Shown: positions 1 through 7,844 of the stretch, piece by piece
How the letters are laid out: every line of letters begins with the position of its first letter
Position numbering within the stretch: the stretch's first letter is position 1
Assembly: GCA_020344295.1 (NCBI GenBank)
Contig: CP070819.1
Span: forward strand, 2,033,120 to 2,047,706
Direction: 5' to 3'
DNA: 14,587 bases
Source: Dehalococcoidia bacterium
GTDB lineage: Bacteria > Chloroflexota > Dehalococcoidia > SZUA-161
Program-made: the position numbers and the translations under genes
Notes under the pieces: generated by a model
Seen by the model: only the letters and a program-made list of their open reading frames with translations
What the model was told of the DNA's origin: nothing
Databases searched by the model: none

Positions 1-3000
1 ACCGCCGCGTATTACCTGGCAAAGCAGGGACATAATGTAACCGTATTCGAAGCCCTCTCCGAGCCCGGAGGCATGGCACGGGTGGGTATCCCTGAATACC
101 GCCTGCCGCGCGACATACTTGCCAGTGAGATCGAGGATATTCAGAGCTTTGGTGTACAGATTGTATTAAATACGAAGATCGAGTCACTGGACTTGCTGTT
201 CGATCAGGGATTCAACGCTGTATTCCTCGGCATCGGCGCGCATCAGGGGATGAGCCTGGGGGTGGATGGAGAGGACCTCCCCGGTGTGATCGAATCTGCA
301 GAGTTCCTCCGCCGCGTAAACCTGGGAGAGCGGATAGCTGTAGGTGAACAGGTGGGAGTAATCGGAGGAGGCAACGTGGCGATCGATGCGGCCCGTGTTC
401 CGTTGCGCCTCGGTGCCAAGAAAGTAACGATCATTTATCGACGCACGCGGAATGAGATGCCGGCCAATCCCGAGGAGATCGATGCTGCGATTGAAGAAGG
501 TATCGAGATCGTTTATCTGGCTGCTCCCTCCAAGGTTTCAAGCGATAATAACAAGCTGAAACTCGAGTGCATCCGCATGGAGCTGGGAGAGCCCGATGCT
601 AGCGGCAGACGCCGCCCTGTTCCGGTGGAGGGCAGCGAGTTCACCGTCGAACTCGATACATTGATAGCGGCTATAGGGCAGCGCACCGATGTTCCCCAAG
701 GCTTCAACATCGAACTGGGGCGCGGCAATGTGCTGCAGGTCGGGGACGACATGCAGACCAGTCGAGAGGGTGTTTACAGCGGGGGCGACTGTGTCAGCGG
801 CCCGGCCACATTCATTGAGGCCATAGCGGCAGGCAGAAAGGCAGCCATATCGATCGATCTCTATCTGGGCGGAGACGGAGATATTTCCGAATCGCTCGTC
901 GGACCTGAGGAGGCGACGCATTCTGTGGAAGCACTACCGATGGAGAAACTGGCCCACTTCTCTCACCTCCTTCCGGACGGGAGGATCACCAGCTTCGACG
1001 AGGTGGAACTGGCGGTAGAGCCAGATGTTGCGGTGGCCGAGGGGATGCGCTGTCTCCAGTGCAATGTTATCGCACCTCCCGATGAAAAACTGCTGAAGGA
1101 CGCCAACTGCCAGTTCTGCGGCGCCTGCGTGGATGCATGCCCGGTTGGGGCGCTGATCGAGCGCAGCGCACGCTGGATGGATTCGACGGATCGGACCGTG
1201 TCCACTATCTGTCCGTACTGCGGGGTGGGCTGTCAGCTCAATCTCGACGTCAGGGATGAGAAAATAGTGCGAGTGGTGCCTGATATAAATGGACCAGCGA
1301 ACAGAGGCCAGGCGTGTGTCAAAGGCAAGTTCGGGCTGGACTTCGTCAACGATCCGGGCAGACTGACGACACCACTCATTAAAAAGGACGGCGAGTTTGT
1401 AGAGGCAACGTGGGAAGAGGCGCTCGACCTGATAGTGACCAGGCTTGCGGATAACAAGGGGGACCAGTTCGCCGCTATATCCTCGGCCAAGTGCACCAAC
1501 GAGGATAATTACGTTTTCCAGAAATTCACACGGGTGGTGATGGGCACTAATAGTATCGACCATTGTGCCCGTCTCTGACATGCGCCTACTGTGGCCGGTC
1601 TGGCCACAAGCTTCGGCAGCGGCGCCATGACCAACCCCATAGGAGAAATCGCGGATGCCGGCTGTGTCCTGGCTATTGGTACAAACACTACCGAAGACCA
1701 CCCTGTGATCGCACTCGAGATAAAGAAGGCGGTGGATAGCGGGGCCAAGCTCATAGTTGTCGACCCGCGTGAGATCGGGCTGTGTCGCATGGCTCATATC
1801 TGGCTTCGTCACCGTCCGGGAACGGATGTAGCCCTGCTCATGGGCATGGCGAAAGTAATAGTCGATGAGAACCTGCTGGACAAAGCGTTCATTGAAGAGC
1901 GCTGTGAGGGCTTAGTCGAGTTCCTGAGCTCTCTCGACGAATTCAATATAGATCGTGTATCTCAGATCACCAGCGTGCCTGCGGATAAAATCCAGGAGGC
2001 GGCTCGAATATATGCCACCAGTGGACCGTCAACCATTCTCTATGCTATGGGGATAACTCAGCATTCGCACGGTACGGACAACGTGTTGGCCATTGCCAAC
2101 CTCGCTATGCTCACCGGAAACGTCGGCAAGCGCTCCTCGGGTGTGAATCCGCTGCGTGGACAGAACAACGTTCAGGGCGCCTGCGATCTAGGGGCGCTGC
2201 CCAATGTATATACCGGTTATCAGCAGGTAGCAAATGAGGATGTTAAGGCGAAATTCGAGGCTGCTTGGGGCGCGTCGCTGCGAGCGGAGCCGGGTCTGGT
2301 GCTCACCGAGATGTTCCATGCAATGGAGGAGGGGAAGGTCAAGGCCGTGTATCTTATGGGCGAGAATCCGGTGCTCAGCGACCCCGATGCAAAGCACATC
2401 GAAGATGCGCTGAAGAAGGTGGAGTTCTTAATAGTCCAGGATATCTTCCTGACGGAGACCGCCCAGTACGCCGATGTGGTATTGCCGGGAGCCAGCTTCG
2501 CTGAGAAGGACGGAACCTTCACCAATACCGAACGCCGTGTGCAGCGAGTGCGCCGGGCAGTAGAGCCTGTGGGCGACTCCAGGCCTGATTGGGAGATAAT
2601 ATGTGAGATCGCACAGAGGATGGGCTCGAAGGGTTTCGACTTCGCCAATCCTTCGGAGATTATGGAGGAGATGGCACAGCTGACGCCATCATATGGCGGC
2701 ATAACATACGCGAGGTTGGAGAGCGACAGCCTGCAGTGGCCCTGCATTAACGTCGATCATCCGGGGACGGAATGCCTGCATGAAGGCGGTTTCGCCAGGG
2801 GTAAAGGCAAGTTCAGCCCACTGGAGTATAAGCCTCCTCAGGAGATACCCGATTCTGAGTTCCCCCTGGTTCTTACCACGGGGCGCAACTTGTTTCAGTT
2901 CCACACTGGAACCATGACGCGAAAATCGAAGGGGCTCAACGAGTTGAAGGGCGTAGAGGAGGTGGAGATAAATCCTCAGGATGCCGAGGCACTCGGTATC

Positions 3001-3213
3001 GCTGATGGCGATCCGGTGCAGGTAACCTCCAGAAGAGGCAAGGTCACAACCAAGGCAAAGCTGACGGAGAGCGCGGCTAAAGGTACGGTTTTCATGACCT
3101 TCCACTTTGCTGAGACCCGGACCAACCTGCTCACCAGCACTGCCCAGGATCCTGTGTCTAAAATCCCTGAGCTTAAGGTTTGTGCTGTAAGGGTAGAGAA
3201 GACAGCTGCATAA
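1..3213 (+). CDS. fdhA: Selenocysteine formate dehydrogenase alpha chain fused to a GltD-like NAD(P)/FAD module (5' partial)
   Basis: The frame is open from base 1, so the start and the first FAD-binding glycine motif lie outside the window. In-window codon numbering: 1 to about 285 is a GltD-like pyridine-nucleotide oxidoreductase with GGGN at 122-125 and a YRRTRNEMPA motif. C351/C354 and C370-x2-C373-x2-C376-x3-C380 are ferredoxin-type ligands. C404-x2-C407-x3-C411-x27-C439 is the [4Fe-4S] site of molybdopterin oxidoreductases, followed by K441. Codon 526 is UGA in the context HCARL-U-H-APTVAGL, where formate dehydrogenases have catalytic Sec-His. R719 in NPLRGQNNVQG matches the family's active-site arginine. 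The C-terminus is a molydopterin dinucleotide-binding domain (TTGRNLFQFHTGTMTRKS). Expected role: reversible formate oxidation to CO2, with electrons passing through Fe-S centres to the fused flavin module and NAD(P). It is followed after 114 bp by nfnA- and nfnB-like genes. Without Sec insertion the product would stop at codon 525. Identity is firm; the electron acceptor is inferred. Confidence 0.95.
1576..1578 (+). other. UGA recoded as selenocysteine
   Basis: This in-frame TGA interrupts an otherwise continuous reading frame. It sits exactly where formate dehydrogenases carry catalytic Sec or Cys, followed by the conserved His and a VAGL segment. Coding continues without frame change, and a SECIS-like hairpin follows. 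A sequencing error or true nonsense mutation is unlikely given that combination. Confidence 0.95.
1579..1617 (+). promoter_or_regulatory. Bacterial SECIS element (SelB-binding hairpin)
   Basis: Immediately downstream of the UGA, TGTGGCC (1590-1596) pairs perfectly with GGCCACA (1602-1608) around the five-base loop GGTCT (1597-1601). A further GCC/GGC pairing (1584-1586 with 1615-1617) can extend it below an internal loop. The GGUCU loop and the 18 nt between the UGA and the loop equal the arrangement I recall for Escherichia coli fdhF. The hairpin lies within the coding region, as is normal for bacterial SECIS elements. Confidence 0.93.
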
Positions 3214-3327
3214 GCATTCGTCACCTGTAACTCGTATGAAGCTGATTTACTCCTGCTTAGCAGTGAGGGTCGGTGGCTGATTGAGAAGGGTCTATCGTCC
3301 AACGTTTCTAATGTATCTGGGATCACG

Positions 3328-4164
3328 ATGTACCAAATCGTAGCGAAGGAAGACGTCACGCCTCAAATCCATCTCCTCGAGATACATGCCCCGGATGTAG
3401 CTAAAAAGGCACAGGCGGGGCAGTTCGTCGTTATCAGGTTGGATGAGAAAGGGGAACGCATCCCTCTTACCATAGCCGACTGGAACCGGCAGAAGCGCAC
3501 GGTCACTGTTGTCTTTATGGAAGTGGGAAAGACAACCCGGAAGCTGGCAAATGTCAAGGCAGGAGACTCTATCGCCAACTTCGTCGGCCCTCTGGGCCGG
3601 CCCACCCGTATTGAGAAGTCAGGTACAGTAGTATGCGTCGCCGGTGGATTCGCCATCGCCACCATCGTTCCTATTGCCCGGGCAATGAAACAAGCGGGGA
3701 ACAGGGTTATTTCAATAATGGGCTTCCGCACCAAGGCTCTGATGTTCTGGGAGGACCGCCTGCGCAGATTCAGCGACCAACTCATCATTACTACCGATGA
3801 TGGCTCTTACGGCCGTGAGGGCGTGGTAACAGTCCCCCTGAAAGAACTGCTCGAAGGTACCCAGAAGATAGATCGTGTGATTGCAATCGGGCCCACTGTA
3901 ATGATGAAGTTCAGCTCGATTACCACTTTGCCATTCGGGGTGGACACTGTAGTGAGCCTTAACCCCATAATGGTAGATGGCACCGGCATGTGTGGCGTCT
4001 GCCGCGTAACTGTTGATGGCGCCGTCAAGTTCACCTGCGTCGATGGCCCCGAGTTCGACGGTCATAAAGTAGATTGGGATGAACTCATGGCCCGGCAGCG
4101 CACTTACCTCGATGAGGAAAAGCGGTCCCTGGAGATGTGGCAGCAGGAGCAGGCGGGGGGATAA
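3328..4164 (+). CDS. NfnA-like ferredoxin-NADP reductase subunit (FAD, [2Fe-2S])
   Basis: This 278-residue protein matches the NfnA / sulfide dehydrogenase / DHODH electron-transfer (PyrK-like) family at its usual length. The FAD-binding barrel carries R44-x-P46-L47-T48 and GPLG at 87-90. The nucleotide-binding part has VAGGFAIA near 104-111 and TTDDGSYGREG at 155-165. The C-terminal iron-sulfur site has C222, C225 and C237 with D217 just before, consistent with the unusual Asp/3-Cys [2Fe-2S] site of NfnA. In characterised NfnAB it takes electrons from NADH and works with NfnB in bifurcating transhydrogenation. Here it follows a formate dehydrogenase and ends 6 bp before an nfnB-like gene, so the two are surely co-translated. 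The ATG has only a weak upstream GGGA. Orthologues are also annotated as sulfide dehydrogenase subunit beta, which cannot be excluded from sequence alone. Confidence 0.88.
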   Translation: MYQIVAKEDVTPQIHLLEIHAPDVAKKAQAGQFVVIRLDEKGERIPLTIADWNRQKRTVTVVFMEVGKTTRKLANVKAGDSIANFVGPLGRPTRIEKSGTVVCVAGGFAIATIVPIARAMKQAGNRVISIMGFRTKALMFWEDRLRRFSDQLIITTDDGSYGREGVVTVPLKELLEGTQKIDRVIAIGPTVMMKFSSITTLPFGVDTVVSLNPIMVDGTGMCGVCRVTVDGAVKFTCVDGPEFDGHKVDWDELMARQRTYLDEEKRSLEMWQQEQAGG

Positions 4165-4170
4165 AGACTT

Positions 4171-5565
4171 ATGGCGAAACTTGACCTGAACCGGGTGCCC
4201 ATGCCCAAGCAGGAGCCCGAAGCACGATCTGAGAACTACGACGAAGTGGCATTGGGCTATTCAGACGAGGAGGCCCTGGCCGAGGCCAACCGCTGCATCC
4301 AGTGCAAGAAACGCCCCTGCGTCCAAGGTTGCCCCGTGGGCGTGGACATTCCGGAGTTTATTGATGCGCTCAGGAATAACGATATGCCTGAAGCTGTCAG
4401 ATCGCTGAAGGCAAAGAACGCCCTGCCCGGCGTCTGTGGTCGGGTCTGTCCGCAGGAAACACAGTGCGAGGAGGTATGCACCCTGGCCAAGAAGGGTGCG
4501 CCCATGGCAATCGGTCGTCTGGAACGCTATGTCGCTGACTGGGAGCTGAACCATCAAAACGATTCGAATCGGGAGGTTGCTCCTGCAACCGGCAGCAGGA
4601 TAGCCGTGGTCGGATCCGGCCCGGCGGGACTGACTGCAGCAGCTGATCTCGCGAAGCGGGGACATCAGGTAACAATCTTCGAGTCACTGCATGTAGCCGG
4701 TGGTGTGCTTATGTATGGTATCCCCGAGTTCAGACTGCCCAAGAGAATCGTCCAGGCCGAGGTAGACTACGTCAGGTCGCTGGGCGTGGAGATCAAGCTG
4801 GACTCAGTGATTGGTAAAACATTAACTGTCGATGAACTGCAGGAAGTGGGTTACGACGCAGTCTTTCTGGGTACAGGGGCCGGTCTGCCCATGTTTCTCA
4901 ACATCCCTGGTGAGAATCTAAACGGGGTTTACTCTGCCAACGAGTTCCTTACCCGTATCAATCTTATGAAGGCCTACCTGTTCCCCGAGTATGACACACC
5001 TATCAAGGTTGGAAAGAAAGTCGCTGTTATCGGAGGCGGTAATGTAGCTATGGATGCTGCCAGGTGCGCTGTCAGGCTCGGTGCCGGCGAGGTCCACATA
5101 GTGTATCGCCGCTCTCGAAACGAGATGCCGGCCAGACTGGAGGAGCTTGAGAATGCTGAAGAGGAAGGGCTCATAATCAATCTACTCACTAATCCGCTAA
5201 GGTTCCTGGGTAATGACCAGGGATGGGTTTACGGTATGGAATGCATTGAGATGGATCTTGGTGAGCCCGATGACAGCGGCCGGCGGCAGCCGATGCCGAG
5301 GGAGGGCAGTGATTTCATAATTGATGTCGATACTGTGGTAGTGTCCCTGGGCACCTCCCCCAATCCTCTGGTGCCCTCTGCCACTGAGGGCCTGAACACC
5401 ACTAAACGAGGTACGGTCATTATCGATGAAGGAACAGGAAAGACCACCAAGGCAAAGGTATGGGCCGGTGGCGATATCGTCACCGGGGCGGCGACTGTGA
5501 TCAGCGCAATGGGTGCCGGTAAAAGAGCCGCCGCCTCGATCGATGCCTATCTCCAGGGTAAATAA
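4171..5565 (+). CDS. NfnB-like / GltD-family NADPH oxidoreductase (FAD, two [4Fe-4S])
   Basis: 464 residues, typical for NfnB, SudA and the glutamate synthase small-chain family. The N-terminal cysteine domain has C42-x2-C45-x4-C50-x3-C54 followed by PVGVDIPEFI, and C89-x3-C93-x5-C99-x3-C103 (GRVCPQ...CEEVC). These are the two [4Fe-4S] sites. GSGPAG at 148-153 binds FAD and GGGN at 288-291 begins the NADP-binding fold, followed by YRRSRNEMPA. No glutamate synthase large chain is present, and the NfnA-like gene lies just upstream. An NfnAB/SudAB-type complex is therefore more likely than glutamate synthase. The start has a purine-rich GGGGGGA stretch 8 or so bases upstream. It shares clear motif-level similarity with the flavin module fused to the formate dehydrogenase in this window, so two GltD-type modules are encoded side by side. 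Confidence 0.9.
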   Translation: MAKLDLNRVPMPKQEPEARSENYDEVALGYSDEEALAEANRCIQCKKRPCVQGCPVGVDIPEFIDALRNNDMPEAVRSLKAKNALPGVCGRVCPQETQCEEVCTLAKKGAPMAIGRLERYVADWELNHQNDSNREVAPATGSRIAVVGSGPAGLTAAADLAKRGHQVTIFESLHVAGGVLMYGIPEFRLPKRIVQAEVDYVRSLGVEIKLDSVIGKTLTVDELQEVGYDAVFLGTGAGLPMFLNIPGENLNGVYSANEFLTRINLMKAYLFPEYDTPIKVGKKVAVIGGGNVAMDAARCAVRLGAGEVHIVYRRSRNEMPARLEELENAEEEGLIINLLTNPLRFLGNDQGWVYGMECIEMDLGEPDDSGRRQPMPREGSDFIIDVDTVVVSLGTSPNPLVPSATEGLNTTKRGTVIIDEGTGKTTKAKVWAGGDIVTGAATVISAMGAGKRAAASIDAYLQGK

Positions 5566-5588
5566 TTGTTACGTTTCTTAAGACCATA

Positions 5589-5617
5589 TTGACGGAGGTG
5601 CAGATCAAATATAGTAT
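5589..5617 (+). promoter_or_regulatory. Candidate sigma-70-type promoter of the PKD lipoprotein gene
   Basis: TTGACG (5589-5594) and TAGTAT (5612-5617) are separated by 17 bp. They match the -35 consensus at 5/6 and the -10 consensus at 4/6. Initiation would fall near 5624, about 30 bases before the chosen ATG. It lies in the gap after the redox operon. This is pattern reading only. Confidence 0.5.
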
Positions 5618-5653
5618 GTATAGCAGGAATATATTATGACCGGCAGGGGGACA

Positions 5654-6259
5654 ATGAACAGGATATTAGTTGTTGCTGCTTTGCTCGTAATCGCTTTGGC
5701 TGGTATTGTGGGCTGTGGGACTGATGCCCCCGAAGCTGACTTTGATGCTTCTCCCCTCAGAGCTTACGCGCCCGAGGAGGTGCAGTTTACCGATCAGTCT
5801 CAAGGCAACGTCACTTCCTGGGCGTGGGATTTCAATAGTGATGGGGTGGTTGATAGCGTACTTCAGAACCCACAGTATGAATTCGCCAATCCGGGCACCT
5901 ATACAGTCAGCCTGACCGTGAGCGGGACCGATGGCAACGATACCGAGGTAAAGTCAGAATATATCGAGTTAATCCCCTGCCCGAACTTCGCCGATTTCAT
6001 CGCAGAACCGACATCAATGGATGGCAGACACCCGATACAGTTCACCGATCTATCATCGTCTGATCCATCACTCGGCACCGTTATCGGCTGGGAATGGGAC
6101 TTCAACAGTGACGGCAGGATCGACAGCACAGAGCAGAATCCGACGTACACTTACTTGAGAAACGGTGTTTATTCGGCTACTCTTACCGTCACTACAGCCG
6201 AATGTGAGGATACGCTAACCAGACAGGAATATATTACGATCACTGGCTGCGGAACCTGA
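5654..6259 (+). CDS. Lipoprotein with two PKD domains
   Basis: 201 residues from the chosen ATG, which follows a strong AGGGGGA ribosome-binding site. An in-frame ATG 18 bp upstream (5636) has a weaker site and would put extra residues before the signal peptide. Residues 1-21 are a lipoprotein signal: MNR, a hydrophobic core, then the lipobox I-V-G-C with C21 as lipidation site. Two tandem PKD domains follow, about 28-106 and 113-197. Each has QFTD, a W-x-WDF core, a (Q)NP-x-Y motif and G-x-Y-(T/S)-x-x-LTV. Each also has a DxNxDGxxD loop (D59-D67 and D149-D157) resembling a calcium-binding loop. C109, C184 and C199 could form disulfides. It is exported and membrane-anchored; PKD domains usually mediate protein or carbohydrate contacts at the surface. 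No enzymatic domain is present and the specific role is unknown. Confidence 0.85.
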   Translation: MNRILVVAALLVIALAGIVGCGTDAPEADFDASPLRAYAPEEVQFTDQSQGNVTSWAWDFNSDGVVDSVLQNPQYEFANPGTYTVSLTVSGTDGNDTEVKSEYIELIPCPNFADFIAEPTSMDGRHPIQFTDLSSSDPSLGTVIGWEWDFNSDGRIDSTEQNPTYTYLRNGVYSATLTVTTAECEDTLTRQEYITITGCGT

Positions 6260-6293
6260 GGCTGAGTATAGGTGCCGGTTCGGCACCTCAGCC
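6260..6293 (+). terminator. Bulged hairpin directly after the lipoprotein gene
   Basis: The hairpin begins on the base after the stop codon. GGCTGA (6260-6265) pairs with TCAGCC (6288-6293), and GGTGCC (6271-6276) pairs with GGCACC (6282-6287). There is a 5-nt bulge on the left and a GGTTC loop. No T-run follows on either strand, so it may be a weak terminator or an mRNA-stabilising 3' hairpin between convergent genes. Confidence 0.5.
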
Positions 6294-6456
6294 ACAGCGA
6301 TCCTAGATGATACTCAGCCCGGTTGTAGTGGCTATCCCTTGCTCACAACTTAATCTACACGATGCAGTCAATGGTATGAGCCTTATCAACTTCGAGGGCA
6401 AAAGGGGTCTTAGGGACAAATTTGGTAGATGGGAAGACATATGATGTGGTCTGGTG

Positions 6457-7809
6457 TCATGAGGCAACACACTTTACGTACTGATACTTCTTCGTCGCCA
6501 ATGAGCCCAGTCCTCGATTCAACGAATACGCGACTACGGTCAGAGGCAGGCTCCTTGTTTGCAGAAACGAGTTGAAAGCCCTCTTTAATGACACCGCTCT
6601 CGAGTCAATCCCTTGATATATTCGATATACACCGTCTTCCAGTTCATCCGGGGTCATGTGCCGGGGCCTGAATACTGCCTCCTCGAAATCGTAGTGCCGC
6701 CAGTCTTCAGGATAATTGGTACGCAATAACCTCTCCTCAGCCATCAATCTACTGTATAGCCGGGTCCCCGGGAGAGGTGTTAAGATGGTGAATGAGGCCG
6801 TATCTATCTTCGAATCCAGTATAAAGTCTATAGTCCGCTCAAATATGTCTTTGCGATCGCCATCGCTCCCCAGGACGAAGGCCCCATGCACGCCAATACC
6901 GTGTTCATGTATTCTCTTGATTAACTCCGTGTATTTCCCCGCTCCAACCTTCAGATTCCTTACCTTGTGCATAGCCTGAAGTGCATCTTCATCGATGGAC
7001 TCGAAACCGATGTGTACTGCCAGACAGCCCGACCTCTTGGCCCAGCTTAATACCTCGGGATTAATGGCGAAATCGATTCCCACCTGAGAGATCCAGCGCT
7101 TTTTCAGGCCGCGATCCACCAGACCCTGAAACAACCGGATAGCTCTACGCTCCGCCTCTTTACCATAGTTCAGGATATTATCGTCGGAGAAAAACAACTC
7201 CCTGCAATCCAGGGCCTCCAGTTCATCTAGCACGTCTTCTACGGGCCTTTGTCTATATGTTCGACCGTGAAAGGTTGCCACAGAACAGAACTCGCAGTCT
7301 ATGGGGCAGCCTCTCGCTGTTTGTACTGAAGCTTTAATCCTGTATTTGTCAGAATAAAGGTCATTTCTAGGTCTGGCGAGGTTCTCTAAAGAAATACGTT
7401 CCCCCTTATAGATACTCTTCAACCCATTTTTTTCGAAGTCATGCAGTACTCTCTCCCAGACGGATTCCGCCTCGCCTATTACAACGGAATCGACGAACCG
7501 GATGGCTTCGTCGGGCAACATAGAGGCATGAATGCCGCCCATAACTGTCTTGACGCCCCTCTGCCTGTATAGCTCCGAGATTTCGTATGCCCGGGGAGCG
7601 TTCCAGGTCATGGCGGTGATCCCTACCAGGTCGGCATCCTCGAAAGTCAGGGGATCGACATTCTCATCGGCAATCACGATATCCCATTTGGGAGGCGTCA
7701 TTGCGGCCAGATATGCCAGGCTCGGCGGGGGCAATAGGAAAATGCGGACGTCGATTGCATTCAGCTTGGCTTGATCACTTGGATTCACAAGTAACAGTTT
7801 CTTTGACAT
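6457..7809 (-). CDS. Radical SAM protein with N-terminal cobalamin-binding-type domain, copy A
   Basis: 450 residues from the ATG at 7809, which is preceded by AAAGGATAAT, a good ribosome-binding site. A longer frame from 7848 exists, but the shorter start aligns with the paralogue's start (KKLLLxNP). Residues 1 to about 130 form a Rossmann-like B12-binding-type domain (DADLVGIT, GGIHASMLPDEA, VIGEAESVW). No DxHxxG cobalamin motif is visible. The radical SAM core carries C168-x3-C172-x2-C175 in TARGCPIDCEFCS, followed by FFSDDNI and GFES motifs. The C-terminal part (LTPLPGTRLY ... YPEDWRHYDF ... MTPDEL) resembles the tail of HpnP-type proteins. These families perform radical methylations or C-C chemistry on lipids, pigments or natural products; substrate unknown. 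It is the downstream gene of a two-gene unit, overlapping or nearly touching the upstream paralogue. Confidence 0.88.
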   Translation of the reverse strand: MSKKLLLVNPSDQAKLNAIDVRIFLLPPPSLAYLAAMTPPKWDIVIADENVDPLTFEDADLVGITAMTWNAPRAYEISELYRQRGVKTVMGGIHASMLPDEAIRFVDSVVIGEAESVWERVLHDFEKNGLKSIYKGERISLENLARPRNDLYSDKYRIKASVQTARGCPIDCEFCSVATFHGRTYRQRPVEDVLDELEALDCRELFFSDDNILNYGKEAERRAIRLFQGLVDRGLKKRWISQVGIDFAINPEVLSWAKRSGCLAVHIGFESIDEDALQAMHKVRNLKVGAGKYTELIKRIHEHGIGVHGAFVLGSDGDRKDIFERTIDFILDSKIDTASFTILTPLPGTRLYSRLMAEERLLRTNYPEDWRHYDFEEAVFRPRHMTPDELEDGVYRIYQGIDSRAVSLKRAFNSFLQTRSLPLTVVAYSLNRGLGSLATKKYQYVKCVAS

Positions 7810-7844
7810 ATTATCCTTTTCTTTTACCAAGGGCAAAAAATGTC

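Noticed and set aside
1576..1591. UGA as a true stop, with a second gene beginning at a GTG at 1591
   Set aside because: There is no ribosome-binding site. The start would fall inside a conserved VAGL motif of formate dehydrogenase, and the region folds as a SECIS. Read-through gives an intact family-length catalytic domain.
3214..3327. Separate promoter or regulatory RNA between fdhA and the nfnA-like gene
   Set aside because: The 114-bp gap has only a 4-bp CTGC/GCAG hairpin and no convincing promoter hexamers. One operon remains the simpler reading.
5618..5639. Seven-codon ORF (ATG 5616) after GGAGG and overlapping the 5636 ATG, as a leader peptide
   Set aside because: The GGAGG is too far from its ATG and there is no attenuator-like structure or amino-acid bias. 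The region is better explained as promoter and untranslated leader.
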